Of a stretch of DNA of 64,000 nucleotides, positions 23,686 through 32,889 are shown piece after piece. Below the pieces are notes generated by a model. It had not been told where the DNA came from, ran no database searches, and saw only the letters and a list, made by a program, of their open reading frames with translations. Source of the stretch: Weeksellaceae bacterium (lineage in GTDB: Bacteria > Bacteroidota > Bacteroidia > Flavobacteriales > Weeksellaceae); contig JAKLPS010000017.1 of NCBI GenBank assembly GCA_022013695.1, forward strand, positions 1-64,000, written 5' to 3'. Both the position numbers and the translations under genes were made by a program. Each line of letters begins with the position of its first letter. The stretch's first letter is position 1.

Positions 23686-26600
23686 TTAATCCACGTGCTT
23701 CGGTGTATAGCCGTCTTCGCTAAGTGCTTTATGTTCATAATCTGCGACCATTTCTGCTTCATAATCTATCTTCTCGTGCATTCCCATTCTTCTTAAAAGG
23801 GAATCGAATAAGGAGTAAACAACAGGCACAATTATCAAAGTAAGGAATAATGATGAGGTCAAACCTCCGATGATTACCCAGGCCAATCCGTTATTCATCT
23901 CGGCGCCTGCACCCGTTGCTAGCGCAATCGGCAACATCCCGAAAATCATCGCAATCGTTGTCATCAGAATCGGACGAAGACGGGCATGGTTGGCTTGGAT
24001 CAAAGCGTCGTGCGTACTGGCTCCCGCAGCTTTTCGCATATTGGTAAAATCGACAATCATAATCGCATTCTTGGCCACGAGACCAATCAGCATAATCATC
24101 CCCAGCATTGTAAAGATATTCAATGAATTACCAGTGATCGCGAGAATGACCATCACCCCAATCAGCGCCAAAGGAATAGAAAATAGTACCACAAAAGGAT
24201 AGACAAAAGAGTCATAGAGGGAAACCATTACCAGATACACGAGTACGATAGCTGCTAACAAAGCGATTCCCAATGTACCGAAACCTTCGTTTTGGCGCTC
24301 CATGTCGCCACTCCAAACGTAGTTGACTCCTGGAGGTTTTGTTTTTTCATTATTCATAAACTGATCTGCCCATTCGTTGGCCACGTCGCCCACGGGGCGC
24401 CCTACCACTTTAGTTTTCACTTTTACGGAAGGTGTTTTATCTCTACGTTCCAGCAAACTCGGTCCAGCGCCCATTCTCACATCGGCGAATTGGATCAGAC
24501 GGATCTGTTCACCTTTCGGATTGGTAAACATGAGATTTCTGACATCTTCTATAGATTCTCTGTTGGCATCGCCAAAGCGGATGTTGATGTCATATTCGTA
24601 TTCTCCTGCTCGGAATTTTCCGTCTGTATTTCCGTTGAAAGCGGTTTGCATCGTTTGGCCTACGGCGGAAAGATTCAAACCCAAGGCGGCCATTTTGTCT
24701 CTATCGATACTTACCTGCACTTCTGGACTTCCGTTGTCACTAGAGAGTTCTGCATCTACAGCACCAGGCACTTTCTTCAGCAATGCGAGAATTCTGTTGG
24801 CTTCTTTATTGGCCGTCGCATTGTCTGGTGCGGTAACCACCATTTCTATTGGGGCGCCTGCGGCACCCATTAAGGCGATCGGTGCGGTCTTGAATTCTAC
24901 ACCGGTAAATTTTTCTTCCAAAGCTCTTTTGATTCTTGCCGCTTTGATGTCGGTGCTCTCGTCACGCTCAGACTTATCAACCAAATTGACTTGAATCTCG
25001 GACTGATACAAAGTAGCTTGAGCAGCACCAAATCCGGTGGACTGCTGACCAACAGTGGTAATCATATCGACCACATCTTTATCCTTTCGGAGGTATTTCT
25101 CGACATTCAAAGTCAACTGGTTGGTTTTTTCTATGGAAGCATCTTTGGATAATTCCATCTGCACGAGGAACTGTCCGCGGTCCATCTGCGGAAAAAATTC
25201 TCCGCCGATAAATCCGAATACGACTAACATAAAAGAAGAAATCAGCACAATAAATGTGATAACCACCACCATTATCCTTCTTAGTCCAGATCTGAGAGTC
25301 CATTCCAAGATTCCCGAAATCCAGTGCGTGAATTTGTCCAATTGCTTTTCGAACCAAAGGATAAATTTCTCGAAAGGATTTTTACCGGTCAGGTGAACCA
25401 GCTTGCCATATCTGGAAGAAAGCCACGGTATAATCGTCAAGGAAGCCAATAATGAGAACAATGTTGCTATGACCACCGTGACGCAAAACTGAGCCAAGAT
25501 ATTGGAAACCAAGCCGGAACTCATCGCAATAGGCAAGAATACAACTACAATTACCATCGTAATTGCTGTAACGGTAAATCCGATTTCGGAAGCACCATCG
25601 TAGGCGGCACGGATTCTATTTTTGCCCATTTCCATGTGGCGGTAAACATTCTCCAGTACCACGATAGCATCATCTACAAGAATACCCACAACCAGCGACA
25701 GTCCCAGTAAACTCATTAAGTTTAAAGTATAACCCATCAGATACATCCCAATAACGGTGGAAATCAACGAAACAGGGATGGAAACCATCACGATAAAGGC
25801 ATTTCTAATATTGTGAAGGAACAATAACATCACCACTGCCACGAGAATAATGGCCAAAAACAAATCGAAGATCACGTGATTGGCGGCTTCCAGAGTAAAG
25901 TCGGTGGTGTCATCTACAATATTGACTTTTATATCCTGAACTTTGTAATTGCCCTGAACTTGCCCGATGGTCTTCTGAATCAACTCGGAAACTGCGACGG
26001 CATTGGCATCGGACTGCTTCTTGACCTGCATCAAAATCGTCGGATTTTGATTGAATCTTGCGACTTTTTCTACATCTTTCTGAGTATCGAAAACCGTTGC
26101 AATGTCAGACAAGCGAACTTGGGCGCCATCTTTGTTGGAAACGACCAGTTTGTTCATCTCTTCCACATTCCTGTATTTCCCAGAAAGCCGGATCGTGGCT
26201 CTTGATGTTCTCGTTTTGAGAGCCCCTGTGGGGAAATCTAAGTTGGAAGAAAGAATGGCTTGCTGCACATCGCCAATCGCAAGACCATATCCTTGCATTT
26301 TCTTTTCGTCCAAACTGACCTGGATCTCTCTCTCCTGCCCACCGACAAGGTCCACCTGAGCGACACCATTCACACGGGAGAAAATAGGCTCGATTTTTTT
26401 ATCTAAAAGATCATATAATTCCTTATTATTCAGTTTGTTACTAGAGACACTTAAGGTCATGATCGGAAGGTCATCCAAAGAGAATTTCTGCAAAGCAGGC
26501 GGATCGGCGTCATCTGGCAGATCGGCCAAAATTGCGTTTACTTTCCGCTGCGCATCGTTCAGGGCATAATTTACATCGGCACCGGCATTTAATTCTACTC

Positions 26601-26874
26601 TAATAACCGATAGGCTTTCGTAGGATGATGATTCTACTTTTTTGACATTTTCTAATGAACCAACGGCATCTTCAATTTTACGCGTCACAGATGTTTCTAC
26701 CTCCGCAGGCGAAGCTCCTGGATAAACGGTAGAAATAGTGACCATATTGGTTTCAAATTTCGGAATCAGTTCGTACCCCATCAGGGTGTAACTTAATATG
26801 CCTCCCAACGTGAGGATCGTAAACAATACGATTACGAGGGACGGCCTTTTAATGGCTATTTCTGCTATCTTCAT
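23686..26874 (-). CDS. RND efflux transporter permease (HAE-1 type)
   Basis: A 1062-residue inner-membrane proton-driven drug or detergent exporter of the AcrB/MexB superfamily. The N terminus MKIAEIAIKRPSLVIVLFTI is the usual first membrane segment. Proton-relay Asp-Asp sits in VVGILVDDAIVVLENVYRHM (TM4), and the lysine in LIGLVAKNAIMIVDF (TM10). Porter-domain motifs include TISTVYPGASPAEVETSVT and GVAQVDLVGGQEREIQVSLD. Two similar halves with large periplasmic loops are evident. It is the last gene of a tetR-tolC-adaptor-RND operon, seven bases after the adaptor. The substrates cannot be inferred. Confidence 0.95.
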   Translation of the reverse strand: MKIAEIAIKRPSLVIVLFTILTLGGILSYTLMGYELIPKFETNMVTISTVYPGASPAEVETSVTRKIEDAVGSLENVKKVESSSYESLSVIRVELNAGADVNYALNDAQRKVNAILADLPDDADPPALQKFSLDDLPIMTLSVSSNKLNNKELYDLLDKKIEPIFSRVNGVAQVDLVGGQEREIQVSLDEKKMQGYGLAIGDVQQAILSSNLDFPTGALKTRTSRATIRLSGKYRNVEEMNKLVVSNKDGAQVRLSDIATVFDTQKDVEKVARFNQNPTILMQVKKQSDANAVAVSELIQKTIGQVQGNYKVQDIKVNIVDDTTDFTLEAANHVIFDLFLAIILVAVVMLLFLHNIRNAFIVMVSIPVSLISTVIGMYLMGYTLNLMSLLGLSLVVGILVDDAIVVLENVYRHMEMGKNRIRAAYDGASEIGFTVTAITMVIVVVFLPIAMSSGLVSNILAQFCVTVVIATLFSLLASLTIIPWLSSRYGKLVHLTGKNPFEKFILWFEKQLDKFTHWISGILEWTLRSGLRRIMVVVITFIVLISSFMLVVFGFIGGEFFPQMDRGQFLVQMELSKDASIEKTNQLTLNVEKYLRKDKDVVDMITTVGQQSTGFGAAQATLYQSEIQVNLVDKSERDESTDIKAARIKRALEEKFTGVEFKTAPIALMGAAGAPIEMVVTAPDNATANKEANRILALLKKVPGAVDAELSSDNGSPEVQVSIDRDKMAALGLNLSAVGQTMQTAFNGNTDGKFRAGEYEYDINIRFGDANRESIEDVRNLMFTNPKGEQIRLIQFADVRMGAGPSLLERRDKTPSVKVKTKVVGRPVGDVANEWADQFMNNEKTKPPGVNYVWSGDMERQNEGFGTLGIALLAAIVLVYLVMVSLYDSFVYPFVVLFSIPLALIGVMVILAITGNSLNIFTMLGMIMLIGLVAKNAIMIVDFTNMRKAAGASTHDALIQANHARLRPILMTTIAMIFGMLPIALATGAGAEMNNGLAWVIIGGLTSSLFLTLIIVPVVYSLFDSLLRRMGMHEKIDYEAEMVADYEHKALSEDGYTPKHVD

Positions 26875-26881
26875 TCTTCTT

Positions 26882-27943
26882 TTACTTTACGATATTTATT
26901 TTGGAACCATTATCTAGGTTGATCTGTCCGCTGGTAATCACTTGCGCGCCAACTTTCAGCCCGCTGATGATCTCAACTTTGTCGCCATAGACTTTGCCTG
27001 TTTTTACCGTGATTAGTTTTGCCGTTCCATTTTGGACGACGAATAATTGACCGGAACTTACACCATTAACAAAAGCCGCTGCCGGAACAGTCAGCAAATT
27101 TTGAGTTTCTGCGCCGTGATTGGTTTTGAAAACGGCCGTTGCGTACATCCCAGCTTTGAGATTTCCCTGGTTGGGAACTTCTATTTCTACTGGGAAATTG
27201 AGAGAAGCGTCACTTTTTGGAGCGATAAAGGTAATTCTGCCGCTAAAAGATTCGTCTGGCAAGACATTGACATTAATTTTCACAGTTTGCCCTAGCTGGA
27301 TTCTGCCCACTTGGCTTTCGTCCACCAATACCGATAACTTGAGGGTATTGATATTTACAATTTCGAAAAGTGAAGTTCCTGTTGCAACTACTGCTCCCGG
27401 TTCTACCATCTTTTTGTTTACTGTACCGCTGATTCCCGCCCGTACGCTGGTATCATTTACCCGAACGCCTTGCGCTCTGAGAGCAGACTGGGCGTTTTTC
27501 AGTTGCAATCTGGAGTTGTCCAATTGCTGCTTCGTGACGCCGCCAGATTTGTACGCGTTTTCATACCGCTGATTATCGATGATGGCGTTTTGCAAATTGT
27601 TCTGAGCTTGCGCCACGTCAACTTCTATCGCATCTCTTTTGATGGTGGCAAGAACTTGTCCTGCAGCCACTCTGGAGCCTTCTTTTACAAAGACGCTTAC
27701 GACGCGGCCGGCAATATCAGCCGACTGGTTGATTTCCTGCTTCGGGATGAAGGTGCCATTTGCAGAATAATCGGTATCAATATTGGATCGGGAAGCCGTT
27801 ACCACATTCACGTTGATCTTATCCACCTGCTTGGCTACTTCTTGTACGACGCTCTGCTGCTTATTTTTGTTATCGATGATTTTATAGGCGGCCAAGCCAA
27901 CTAGAACAGCCGCAACGATGATATATATTAAAGTCTTTTTCAT
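26882..27943 (-). CDS. RND efflux periplasmic adaptor subunit
   Basis: A 353-residue membrane-fusion protein bridging the RND pump and the TolC-type channel. The N-terminal anchor is TLIYIIVAAVLVGLAAYKII. The split lipoyl domain shows GRVVSVFVKEGSRVAAGQVL and, in the second half, GISGTVNKKMVEPGAVVATG. Between them lies a short alpha-hairpin (DVAQAQNNLQNAIIDNQRYE). Beta-barrel and membrane-proximal domains follow (VKINVNVLPDESFSGRITFI; SGLKVGAQVITSGQINL). It sits 11 bases after the TolC gene. Confidence 0.94.
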   Translation of the reverse strand: MKKTLIYIIVAAVLVGLAAYKIIDNKNKQQSVVQEVAKQVDKINVNVVTASRSNIDTDYSANGTFIPKQEINQSADIAGRVVSVFVKEGSRVAAGQVLATIKRDAIEVDVAQAQNNLQNAIIDNQRYENAYKSGGVTKQQLDNSRLQLKNAQSALRAQGVRVNDTSVRAGISGTVNKKMVEPGAVVATGTSLFEIVNINTLKLSVLVDESQVGRIQLGQTVKINVNVLPDESFSGRITFIAPKSDASLNFPVEIEVPNQGNLKAGMYATAVFKTNHGAETQNLLTVPAAAFVNGVSSGQLFVVQNGTAKLITVKTGKVYGDKVEIISGLKVGAQVITSGQINLDNGSKINIVK

Positions 27944-27954
27944 TTGAAATTTTA

Positions 27955-29307
27955 TTATGGGTTTTGCAATGTGTTAAGTTCTCCTTTAGCTTTTATTAAT
28001 TTGATTTCCGCCTGTTTGTAATCTAATAGAGCGGTAGTATAATTTTGTTTGGCATTTGTCAACGCATTTTCTGAGTCCAGAACTTCTGTAAGCGTTGCTA
28101 AGCCGTACTGATAATTGGACTGCGTATCTTTTTGCACTTTTTCTGCCAAATCTACATTACCTTTCATATTTTCGATATTGATAATGGCGTTTTCCATGTT
28201 GCTGACGGCGTTTTTGTAATCCAAACTCAAGTTCAACTGCGTTTCCTGAATATCCTGATCCAAAGATTGGATATCAATTTGTGCCTGCTCGATCTTAGAC
28301 TTAGTAGCTCCGCCAGAGAAGATTGGAATCTTAATATTAAGACCTACCGCTGAATAATCGCTCCAAAGTACCCCATTGCTCAAACCATTCGCAAGAGGAA
28401 ATTTGGGTCCTTGACCGGCCCATCCATAGTTGGCCATCAAGCCGACGGTTGGGTACAGATAGGCTTCGGTTGCTTTCAGATTATATTGCAGCAACTCTCT
28501 GTTTTTATTCAAAACCCTCACCTCTGTGCGGTCGTCCAGATTGACACTGCCAGCAATCAGCTCCGGTCTGGGCTCGATGGACTGCTCCACCAGCTCAATT
28601 GGGCGGTCAATGGGAACGCCCATATAAAATTTCAGAGAATTTTTTGAAAGCTCCACTGCGTTTACCAATTGTTGTCTATTCGCGCTGATGTTTGTCAGCT
28701 GCACATTGGTACGATCCAGATCAATTCCCTTGGCCAATCCATTGTCTACCAAACTTTTGATAACGTTTCGTACCTTTTCGGTATTGGTGTAGCTTACATT
28801 TAAGGTTCTAAGATTTTCTTCCTGCACAAAAACTTGGTAATAGGCGGTTGCCACATTCTCGATGATTTGCTCGTTAGAAAGTTGCGCATTGAGAATGTAG
28901 AACTCTCTTGTAGATTTTGCGGCTTTCAGACCGGTAAAAACTCTTTGGTCAAAAATCGCTTGGTTCAAAGTCACTACAGCGCTGGAAGTCCACGGCTGGC
29001 CCAGTTGTGCCCTGATGCGCTGGCCTCCAAATTCCAAAAGCGATTCCTGAATGATGGGATTATAGGTTAAACCTGCATTAGCACTTATTTGCGGTAGCGC
29101 ATCTGCTCTGGTTTCGGTAATCTTCAGTTCGGATCTTTTTATTTCGAGCGCTGCTTTCTTAGCTTCTGCTTTATTCTGCAAAGCCTCCTTGATGGCTTCC
29201 TGCAGAGAGACCTGTTGCTGTGCAAATGCAGATGAAGAGCCGAAAATCATAAATGCTGCGGCTACGGTCATCTTCAGCTTCTTTGCAGTTATACGTTTTC
29301 TATTCAT
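27955..29307 (-). CDS. TolC family outer membrane efflux protein
   Basis: A 450-residue outer-membrane channel. A cleavable signal precedes AFAQQQVSLQEAIKEAL, the classic TolC opening helix. Two repeats of long alpha-helices with a TolC-type beta strand in each follow (SSAVVTLNQAIFDQRVF; LNIKIPIFSGGATKSKIEQA). The C-terminal helix contains QYGLATLTEVLDSENALT. It exports substrates handed over by the RND pump and adaptor encoded downstream. It follows the tetR gene by 100 bp and has no separate terminator or promoter that I can see. Confidence 0.94.
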   Translation of the reverse strand: MNRKRITAKKLKMTVAAAFMIFGSSSAFAQQQVSLQEAIKEALQNKAEAKKAALEIKRSELKITETRADALPQISANAGLTYNPIIQESLLEFGGQRIRAQLGQPWTSSAVVTLNQAIFDQRVFTGLKAAKSTREFYILNAQLSNEQIIENVATAYYQVFVQEENLRTLNVSYTNTEKVRNVIKSLVDNGLAKGIDLDRTNVQLTNISANRQQLVNAVELSKNSLKFYMGVPIDRPIELVEQSIEPRPELIAGSVNLDDRTEVRVLNKNRELLQYNLKATEAYLYPTVGLMANYGWAGQGPKFPLANGLSNGVLWSDYSAVGLNIKIPIFSGGATKSKIEQAQIDIQSLDQDIQETQLNLSLDYKNAVSNMENAIINIENMKGNVDLAEKVQKDTQSNYQYGLATLTEVLDSENALTNAKQNYTTALLDYKQAEIKLIKAKGELNTLQNP

Positions 29308-29407
29308 AATTTAATTTATTCTTTTTATTCTAAATTTTTTCATCATTTTGTTATTCATAAAGGACGTTCAGACTTTACAAATACTTAAAATGTACTAATA
29401 TTATCTG

Positions 29408-30001
29408 CTATTTCTTAAAAAGCATCTTGAGGATGATCTCCTTCCGATCCGCAATCAAACGATCAAACTGCTGATCACTGATCATCATATTTTCCATAAA
29501 GAGCGGCCTTATCGCACTGGGAAAAACCAAGAGGGAAATCATATTAAAAATAAATTGGATGGGCTCCATTTTGTCGATAGTTCCCACTTCCATCTCCTTT
29601 TTTATGTCCTTATAAAACTTTTTGAGATCGGATACTTCTACGTCTCTCTTTTGACAGTTGCCTTTATTAATCTGCGACACAATATAAGTTTCCAGATACG
29701 GATATTGTAAACTGGTTTGCAAACTACCTTCGATAAACTGAGTTATTTTTTCTTTGAAGGAAAGATCTGACTTCATTATGATTTCAGACTTCTCCTTTTC
29801 TACTTTATGTGCTTCATCAAAAACAATCTGAACCAGATTGTCTCTCGAGCGGAAATAGTAATTAATCAGCGTCCTATTCACGTGCGCTTCATCTGCTATC
29901 TCCTGCGTGGTAGCATCAAATTTTCCTTTGACAAAGAAGAGATTCTTTGTGGTTTCTTTGATGAGCTCTTGCGTTTGATCTTTCTTTTCTTGTTTTGACA
30001 T
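29408..30001 (-). CDS. TetR/AcrR family transcriptional regulator
   Basis: A 198-residue regulator. The start is at ATG 30001 (MSKQEKKDQTQELIKE), because upstream codons in the same frame overlap the promoter and lack homology. The N-terminal helix-turn-helix is TTQEIADEAHVNRTLINYYF; the C-terminal ligand domain has FIEGSLQTSLQYPYLETYIV and FIFNMISLLVFPSAIRPLF. It is first in the efflux operon, so it most likely represses its own synthesis along with the pump and releases DNA when a pump substrate binds. Palindromes flanking its promoter are candidate operators. Confidence 0.93.
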   Translation of the reverse strand: MSKQEKKDQTQELIKETTKNLFFVKGKFDATTQEIADEAHVNRTLINYYFRSRDNLVQIVFDEAHKVEKEKSEIIMKSDLSFKEKITQFIEGSLQTSLQYPYLETYIVSQINKGNCQKRDVEVSDLKKFYKDIKKEMEVGTIDKMEPIQFIFNMISLLVFPSAIRPLFMENMMISDQQFDRLIADRKEIILKMLFKK

Positions 30002-30003
30002 TT

Positions 30004-30014
30004 TTGTTAAACAA
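30004..30014. promoter_or_regulatory. candidate TetR operator 1
   Basis: TTGTTAAACAA is an odd-centred perfect palindrome just upstream of the tetR ATG (minus strand), downstream of the -7 box. Confidence 0.6.
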
Positions 30015-30021
30015 TTTGATG

Positions 30022-30052
30022 CAAAATTATGCCAATTCTTATTTTTAACAAA
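30022..30052 (-). promoter_or_regulatory. promoter of the tetR-RND operon
   Basis: On the minus strand a TTTTG (-33; 30049-30053 region) is followed by 19 bases and TAATTTTG (-7; 30022-30029), matching the Bacteroidota TTTG-N19-TAnnTTTG pattern. The -7 box is 21 bp upstream of the ATG. Operators 1 and 2 lie on either side, with operator 2 covering the -33 box. Confidence 0.7.
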
Positions 30053-30064
30053 ATTGTTAAACAA
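30046..30064. promoter_or_regulatory. candidate TetR operator 2 (overlapping palindromes)
   Basis: TTGTTAAACAA (30054-30064), identical to operator 1, overlaps TAACAAAATTGTTA (30046-30059), itself a palindrome with a 2-bp centre. The pair covers the -33 region. Confidence 0.6.
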
Positions 30065-30168
30065 AATAATTAAACATTTTTGAAAACTTAATATTCCATT
30101 AACATTGCAACTGCCGCCCTCTCTTTTTCTCTCATAAGAACTCGCCGAAGAATCTAAATTAAAATCGC

Positions 30169-30176
30169 TAACTTTG
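30169..30176 (+). promoter_or_regulatory. promoter -7 box TAACTTTG for the rRNA methyltransferase gene
   Basis: It matches TAnnTTTG on the plus strand, about 100 bp upstream of ATG 30278. The leader contains no further feature I can name. Confidence 0.5.
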
Positions 30177-30277
30177 CGCCTGTAAAAAACAGGATCCTTC
30201 AAGTTTAATAGGGAGCTCGCTCGTTCTGTAAAAACCACATTCTCAAATAGTAAATCATCAAATTTTTTTTATCATTA

Positions 30278-31495
30278 ATGGAACTGATACACCGCAACCT
30301 TTTGATCGGAATCCACGATTGCCTGCAAGAAACCTTCTTCGAAGACAGAAAATATGCAGACAAAGTCATCGAAAGACTGTTGAAAGCCCACAGAAAATGG
30401 GGAAGCGAAGACAGAAGAGTCGTTTCTGAGATCTTTTACAACATTATCCGCTGGAAAAAACGTTTGGAATATTACATGGGCGAAAGCGCAAAGCCGACCA
30501 ACATTTATAAAATGATTCTCGCCTACTTGCTGTGGAGCAAAACGCACTACAAAAAATTTGAAGAATTTGACGGCATCAAAGTCGCAGACATCCTCACCAA
30601 ACTGAAAAAAGGAACAGTTCCAACCAAGGCTATAGAACATTCCATCCCAGATTGGCTTGCAGAAACACTGGAAAAAGAATTAGGAAAAAATTGGGAAAAG
30701 GAAATACTTGCCCTCAACGAGCAAGCTCCAACCGTGCTGAGAACCAACACGTTGAAAACAACTCCACGAGAACTGCTTGCGGACCTCGATGATGAGAATG
30801 TGGAAGCTTTTACTATTAAAAATTATCCCGACGCCATTCAGCTCGCAGAAAAGAAAAATGTCTTTTTGACCACCGCTTTCAAAGATGGATTGTTTGAAGT
30901 TCAGGATGCGAGTTCCCAAAAAATTGGCGAGTTGCTGGATGTGCAAGAGGGAATGCGCGTCGTAGATGCTTGTGCCGGCGCTGGTGGAAAAACGCTTCAT
31001 CTGGCGGCACTGATGAAAAATAAAGGCCAAATCATTGCGCTCGATATCTACGAATGGAAATTGGCAGAACTGAAAAGACGTGCCAAAAGAGCCGGCGCGC
31101 ACAACATAGAAACCCGACTGATTTCTGATAACAAAGTCATCAAAAGACTGCACGGCACGGCCGACAGGTTGCTGATAGACGCGCCTTGCTCAGGGCTCGG
31201 CGTTTTGAAAAGAAACCCGGATTCCAAATGGAAAATCGATCAGGCGTTTATAGACAGAATCAAAGGCGAACAACAGCAGATCTTGCAGGATTACTCCAAA
31301 ATACTGAAGAAAGGTGGGCAGATGATCTATGCCACCTGTTCGATTTTGCCTTCTGAAAATAATGAACAGGTAAAAACCTTTTTAGAAAACAATGTTGATT
31401 TTACGCTTGTAAAAGACCAAAAAATAATGCCTAGCGAAGGATACGACGGATTCTATATGGCTCTAATCAAAAGAAATGTCCAAAAAAAATCCTGA
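30278..31495 (+). CDS. RsmB/NOP2-Sun family RNA m5C methyltransferase
   Basis: A 405-residue AdoMet-dependent cytosine-C5 methyltransferase. The N-terminal ~150 residues are helical, probably NusB-like as in RsmB. The catalytic domain has VVDACAGAGGKTLHLAALM (motif I), LIDAPCSGLGVLKRN (motif IV, with Cys) and IYATCSILPSENNEQV (motif VI, second Cys). It most likely modifies 16S rRNA. It is divergent from the tetR operon. A terminator-like hairpin at its stop codon is oriented the other way. Confidence 0.9.
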   Translation: MELIHRNLLIGIHDCLQETFFEDRKYADKVIERLLKAHRKWGSEDRRVVSEIFYNIIRWKKRLEYYMGESAKPTNIYKMILAYLLWSKTHYKKFEEFDGIKVADILTKLKKGTVPTKAIEHSIPDWLAETLEKELGKNWEKEILALNEQAPTVLRTNTLKTTPRELLADLDDENVEAFTIKNYPDAIQLAEKKNVFLTTAFKDGLFEVQDASSQKIGELLDVQEGMRVVDACAGAGGKTLHLAALMKNKGQIIALDIYEWKLAELKRRAKRAGAHNIETRLISDNKVIKRLHGTADRLLIDAPCSGLGVLKRNPDSKWKIDQAFIDRIKGEQQQILQDYSKILKKGGQMIYATCSILPSENNEQVKTFLENNVDFTLVKDQKIMPSEGYDGFYMALIKRNVQKKS

Positions 31496-31520
31496 ACAAC
31501 CGCAAGAATTGTTCAGGATT
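31488..31520 (-). repeat. strong hairpin over the rRNA methyltransferase stop codon
   Basis: A perfect 12-bp inverted repeat, AATCCTGAACAA (31488-31499) / TTGTTCAGGATT (31509-31520), begins before TGA 31493-31495. Its T run is on the minus strand (TTTTTTTTGG), and there is no T run on the plus strand. Confidence 0.7.
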
Positions 31521-31636
31521 AAAAACACAAATGATGAAAGTGTAAATCTAGGCCAAAGCAGGAAAAATGCTCTTATCATTTGGTAAGAATTTTCCAGACA
31601 ATCAATCTTTCCTAACCAATATCATCATCCCTGCCC

Positions 31637-31666
31637 TTTGCCAAAGATTTTTAATCCGTAAATTTG
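31637..31666 (+). promoter_or_regulatory. promoter of the ferredoxin reductase gene
   Basis: TTTG (31637-31640), an 18-bp spacer and TAAATTTG (31659-31666), 20 bp before ATG 31687: a full -33/-7 pair. Confidence 0.6.
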
Positions 31667-31686
31667 CTTTTCGAAATTTTATCGCA

Positions 31687-32739
31687 ATGTTTGAAACAGA
31701 TATTATTATTATTGGCACTGGCCCGACTGGACTTTTCACCGTTTTCGAAGCCGGATTACTCAAGCTCAGATGCCACCTCATCGATGCTTTGCCACAACCT
31801 GGCGGGCAATTAACCGAACTCTATCCCAAAAAACCAATCTTCGATATACCTGGATTTCCAAGTGTGGATGCGGGCGTTTTGGTAGACAATCTGATGGAAC
31901 AGATCAAGCAATTCGAACCGCAATTCTCACTTTCTCAAAAAGCGGTGAGCTACGAAAAAACCGACGACGGACAATTCATCGTAACCACAAGCAGAGGTGC
32001 GCAAGTCAAAGGGAAGGCTATTGCGATCGCGGCAGGCTTAGGAAGCTTCGATCCACGAAAACCCGAGTTGCAAAATATCGAGAAATTCGAAGAAAAAGGC
32101 GTGGAATATTTTGTGAGAGATCCCGAAATGTTTCGCAACAAGAAGATTGTGATTGCTGGCGGCGGAGACTCAGCTTTGGATTGGTCCATCTTCTTGGCAG
32201 AGGTTGCTTCGGATGTTACTCTAATTCATCGACGAAATGAGTTTCGTGGCGCTCTGGATTCTGTAGAAAGAGTAATTGAACTGAAACAGCAAGGGAAAAT
32301 TAACGTCATCACACCGGCCGAAGTGACGACTATCCTGGGCGAAGACAGATTAACAGGAATCGAAATCGAAAAAGACGGCGAAAAATCCATTTTAGAGACT
32401 GACTTTCTCATCCCGCTATTCGGATTGACCCCAAAGTTGGGTCCGCTGTCCGATTGGGGACTGGAAATCGAAAAAAATGCGATCAAGGTCAACAATGCTT
32501 TGGATTATCAGACCAACGTAGAGGGTATCTTTGCCATTGGCGATATCAACACCTATCCTGGAAAACTGAAATTGATCCTTTGCGGTTTCCACGAAGCCAC
32601 TTTGATGGTACAAGGCATCTACAACCGAATCAATCCGGGTAAGAAATATGTTTTGAAATACACGACCGTAAGCGGCGTTGATGGTTTCGACGGCACTAGA
32701 AAAGAAGCTGAAAAAGCAGTCATCAAATCAATCGATTAG
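31687..32739 (+). CDS. thioredoxin-reductase-like ferredoxin-NADP+ reductase
   Basis: A 350-residue FAD/NADPH flavoprotein. The FAD-binding motif is IIIIGTGPTGLFTVFEAG; the NADPH-binding motif is VIAGGGDSALDWSIFLAEVA. The CxxC redox motif of true thioredoxin reductases is absent, placing it in the TrxR-like ferredoxin-NADP reductase group that transfers electrons between NADPH and ferredoxin. The start at 31687 follows a good promoter; the open frame begins earlier at 31567 without homology. A 2Fe-2S ferredoxin gene follows 150 bp downstream with its own promoter, a plausible redox partner. Confidence 0.9.
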   Translation: MFETDIIIIGTGPTGLFTVFEAGLLKLRCHLIDALPQPGGQLTELYPKKPIFDIPGFPSVDAGVLVDNLMEQIKQFEPQFSLSQKAVSYEKTDDGQFIVTTSRGAQVKGKAIAIAAGLGSFDPRKPELQNIEKFEEKGVEYFVRDPEMFRNKKIVIAGGGDSALDWSIFLAEVASDVTLIHRRNEFRGALDSVERVIELKQQGKINVITPAEVTTILGEDRLTGIEIEKDGEKSILETDFLIPLFGLTPKLGPLSDWGLEIEKNAIKVNNALDYQTNVEGIFAIGDINTYPGKLKLILCGFHEATLMVQGIYNRINPGKKYVLKYTTVSGVDGFDGTRKEAEKAVIKSID

Positions 32740-32877
32740 AAATAGCTTTTAGAAGTTGGAGATTAAATATTCTGACTGATTTAAAATATCGAATGGGGTT
32801 TTTATCGTCCTCTTTATAGATGTCTATTTTGAAAGTATCAATCAAAATTTAAGTTCTAAGTTCTAAATTCTACTTAC

Positions 32878-32885
32878 TATCTTTG
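32878..32885 (+). promoter_or_regulatory. promoter -7 box TATCTTTG for the ferredoxin gene
   Basis: It matches TAnnTTTG and ends four bases before ATG 32890, implying a leaderless or nearly leaderless mRNA. Confidence 0.65.
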
Positions 32886-32889
32886 CACA

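Noticed and set aside
30002-30238. N-terminal extension of the TetR regulator
   Set aside because: It covers the promoter and operators and has no homology; ATG 30001 gives a normal TetR start.
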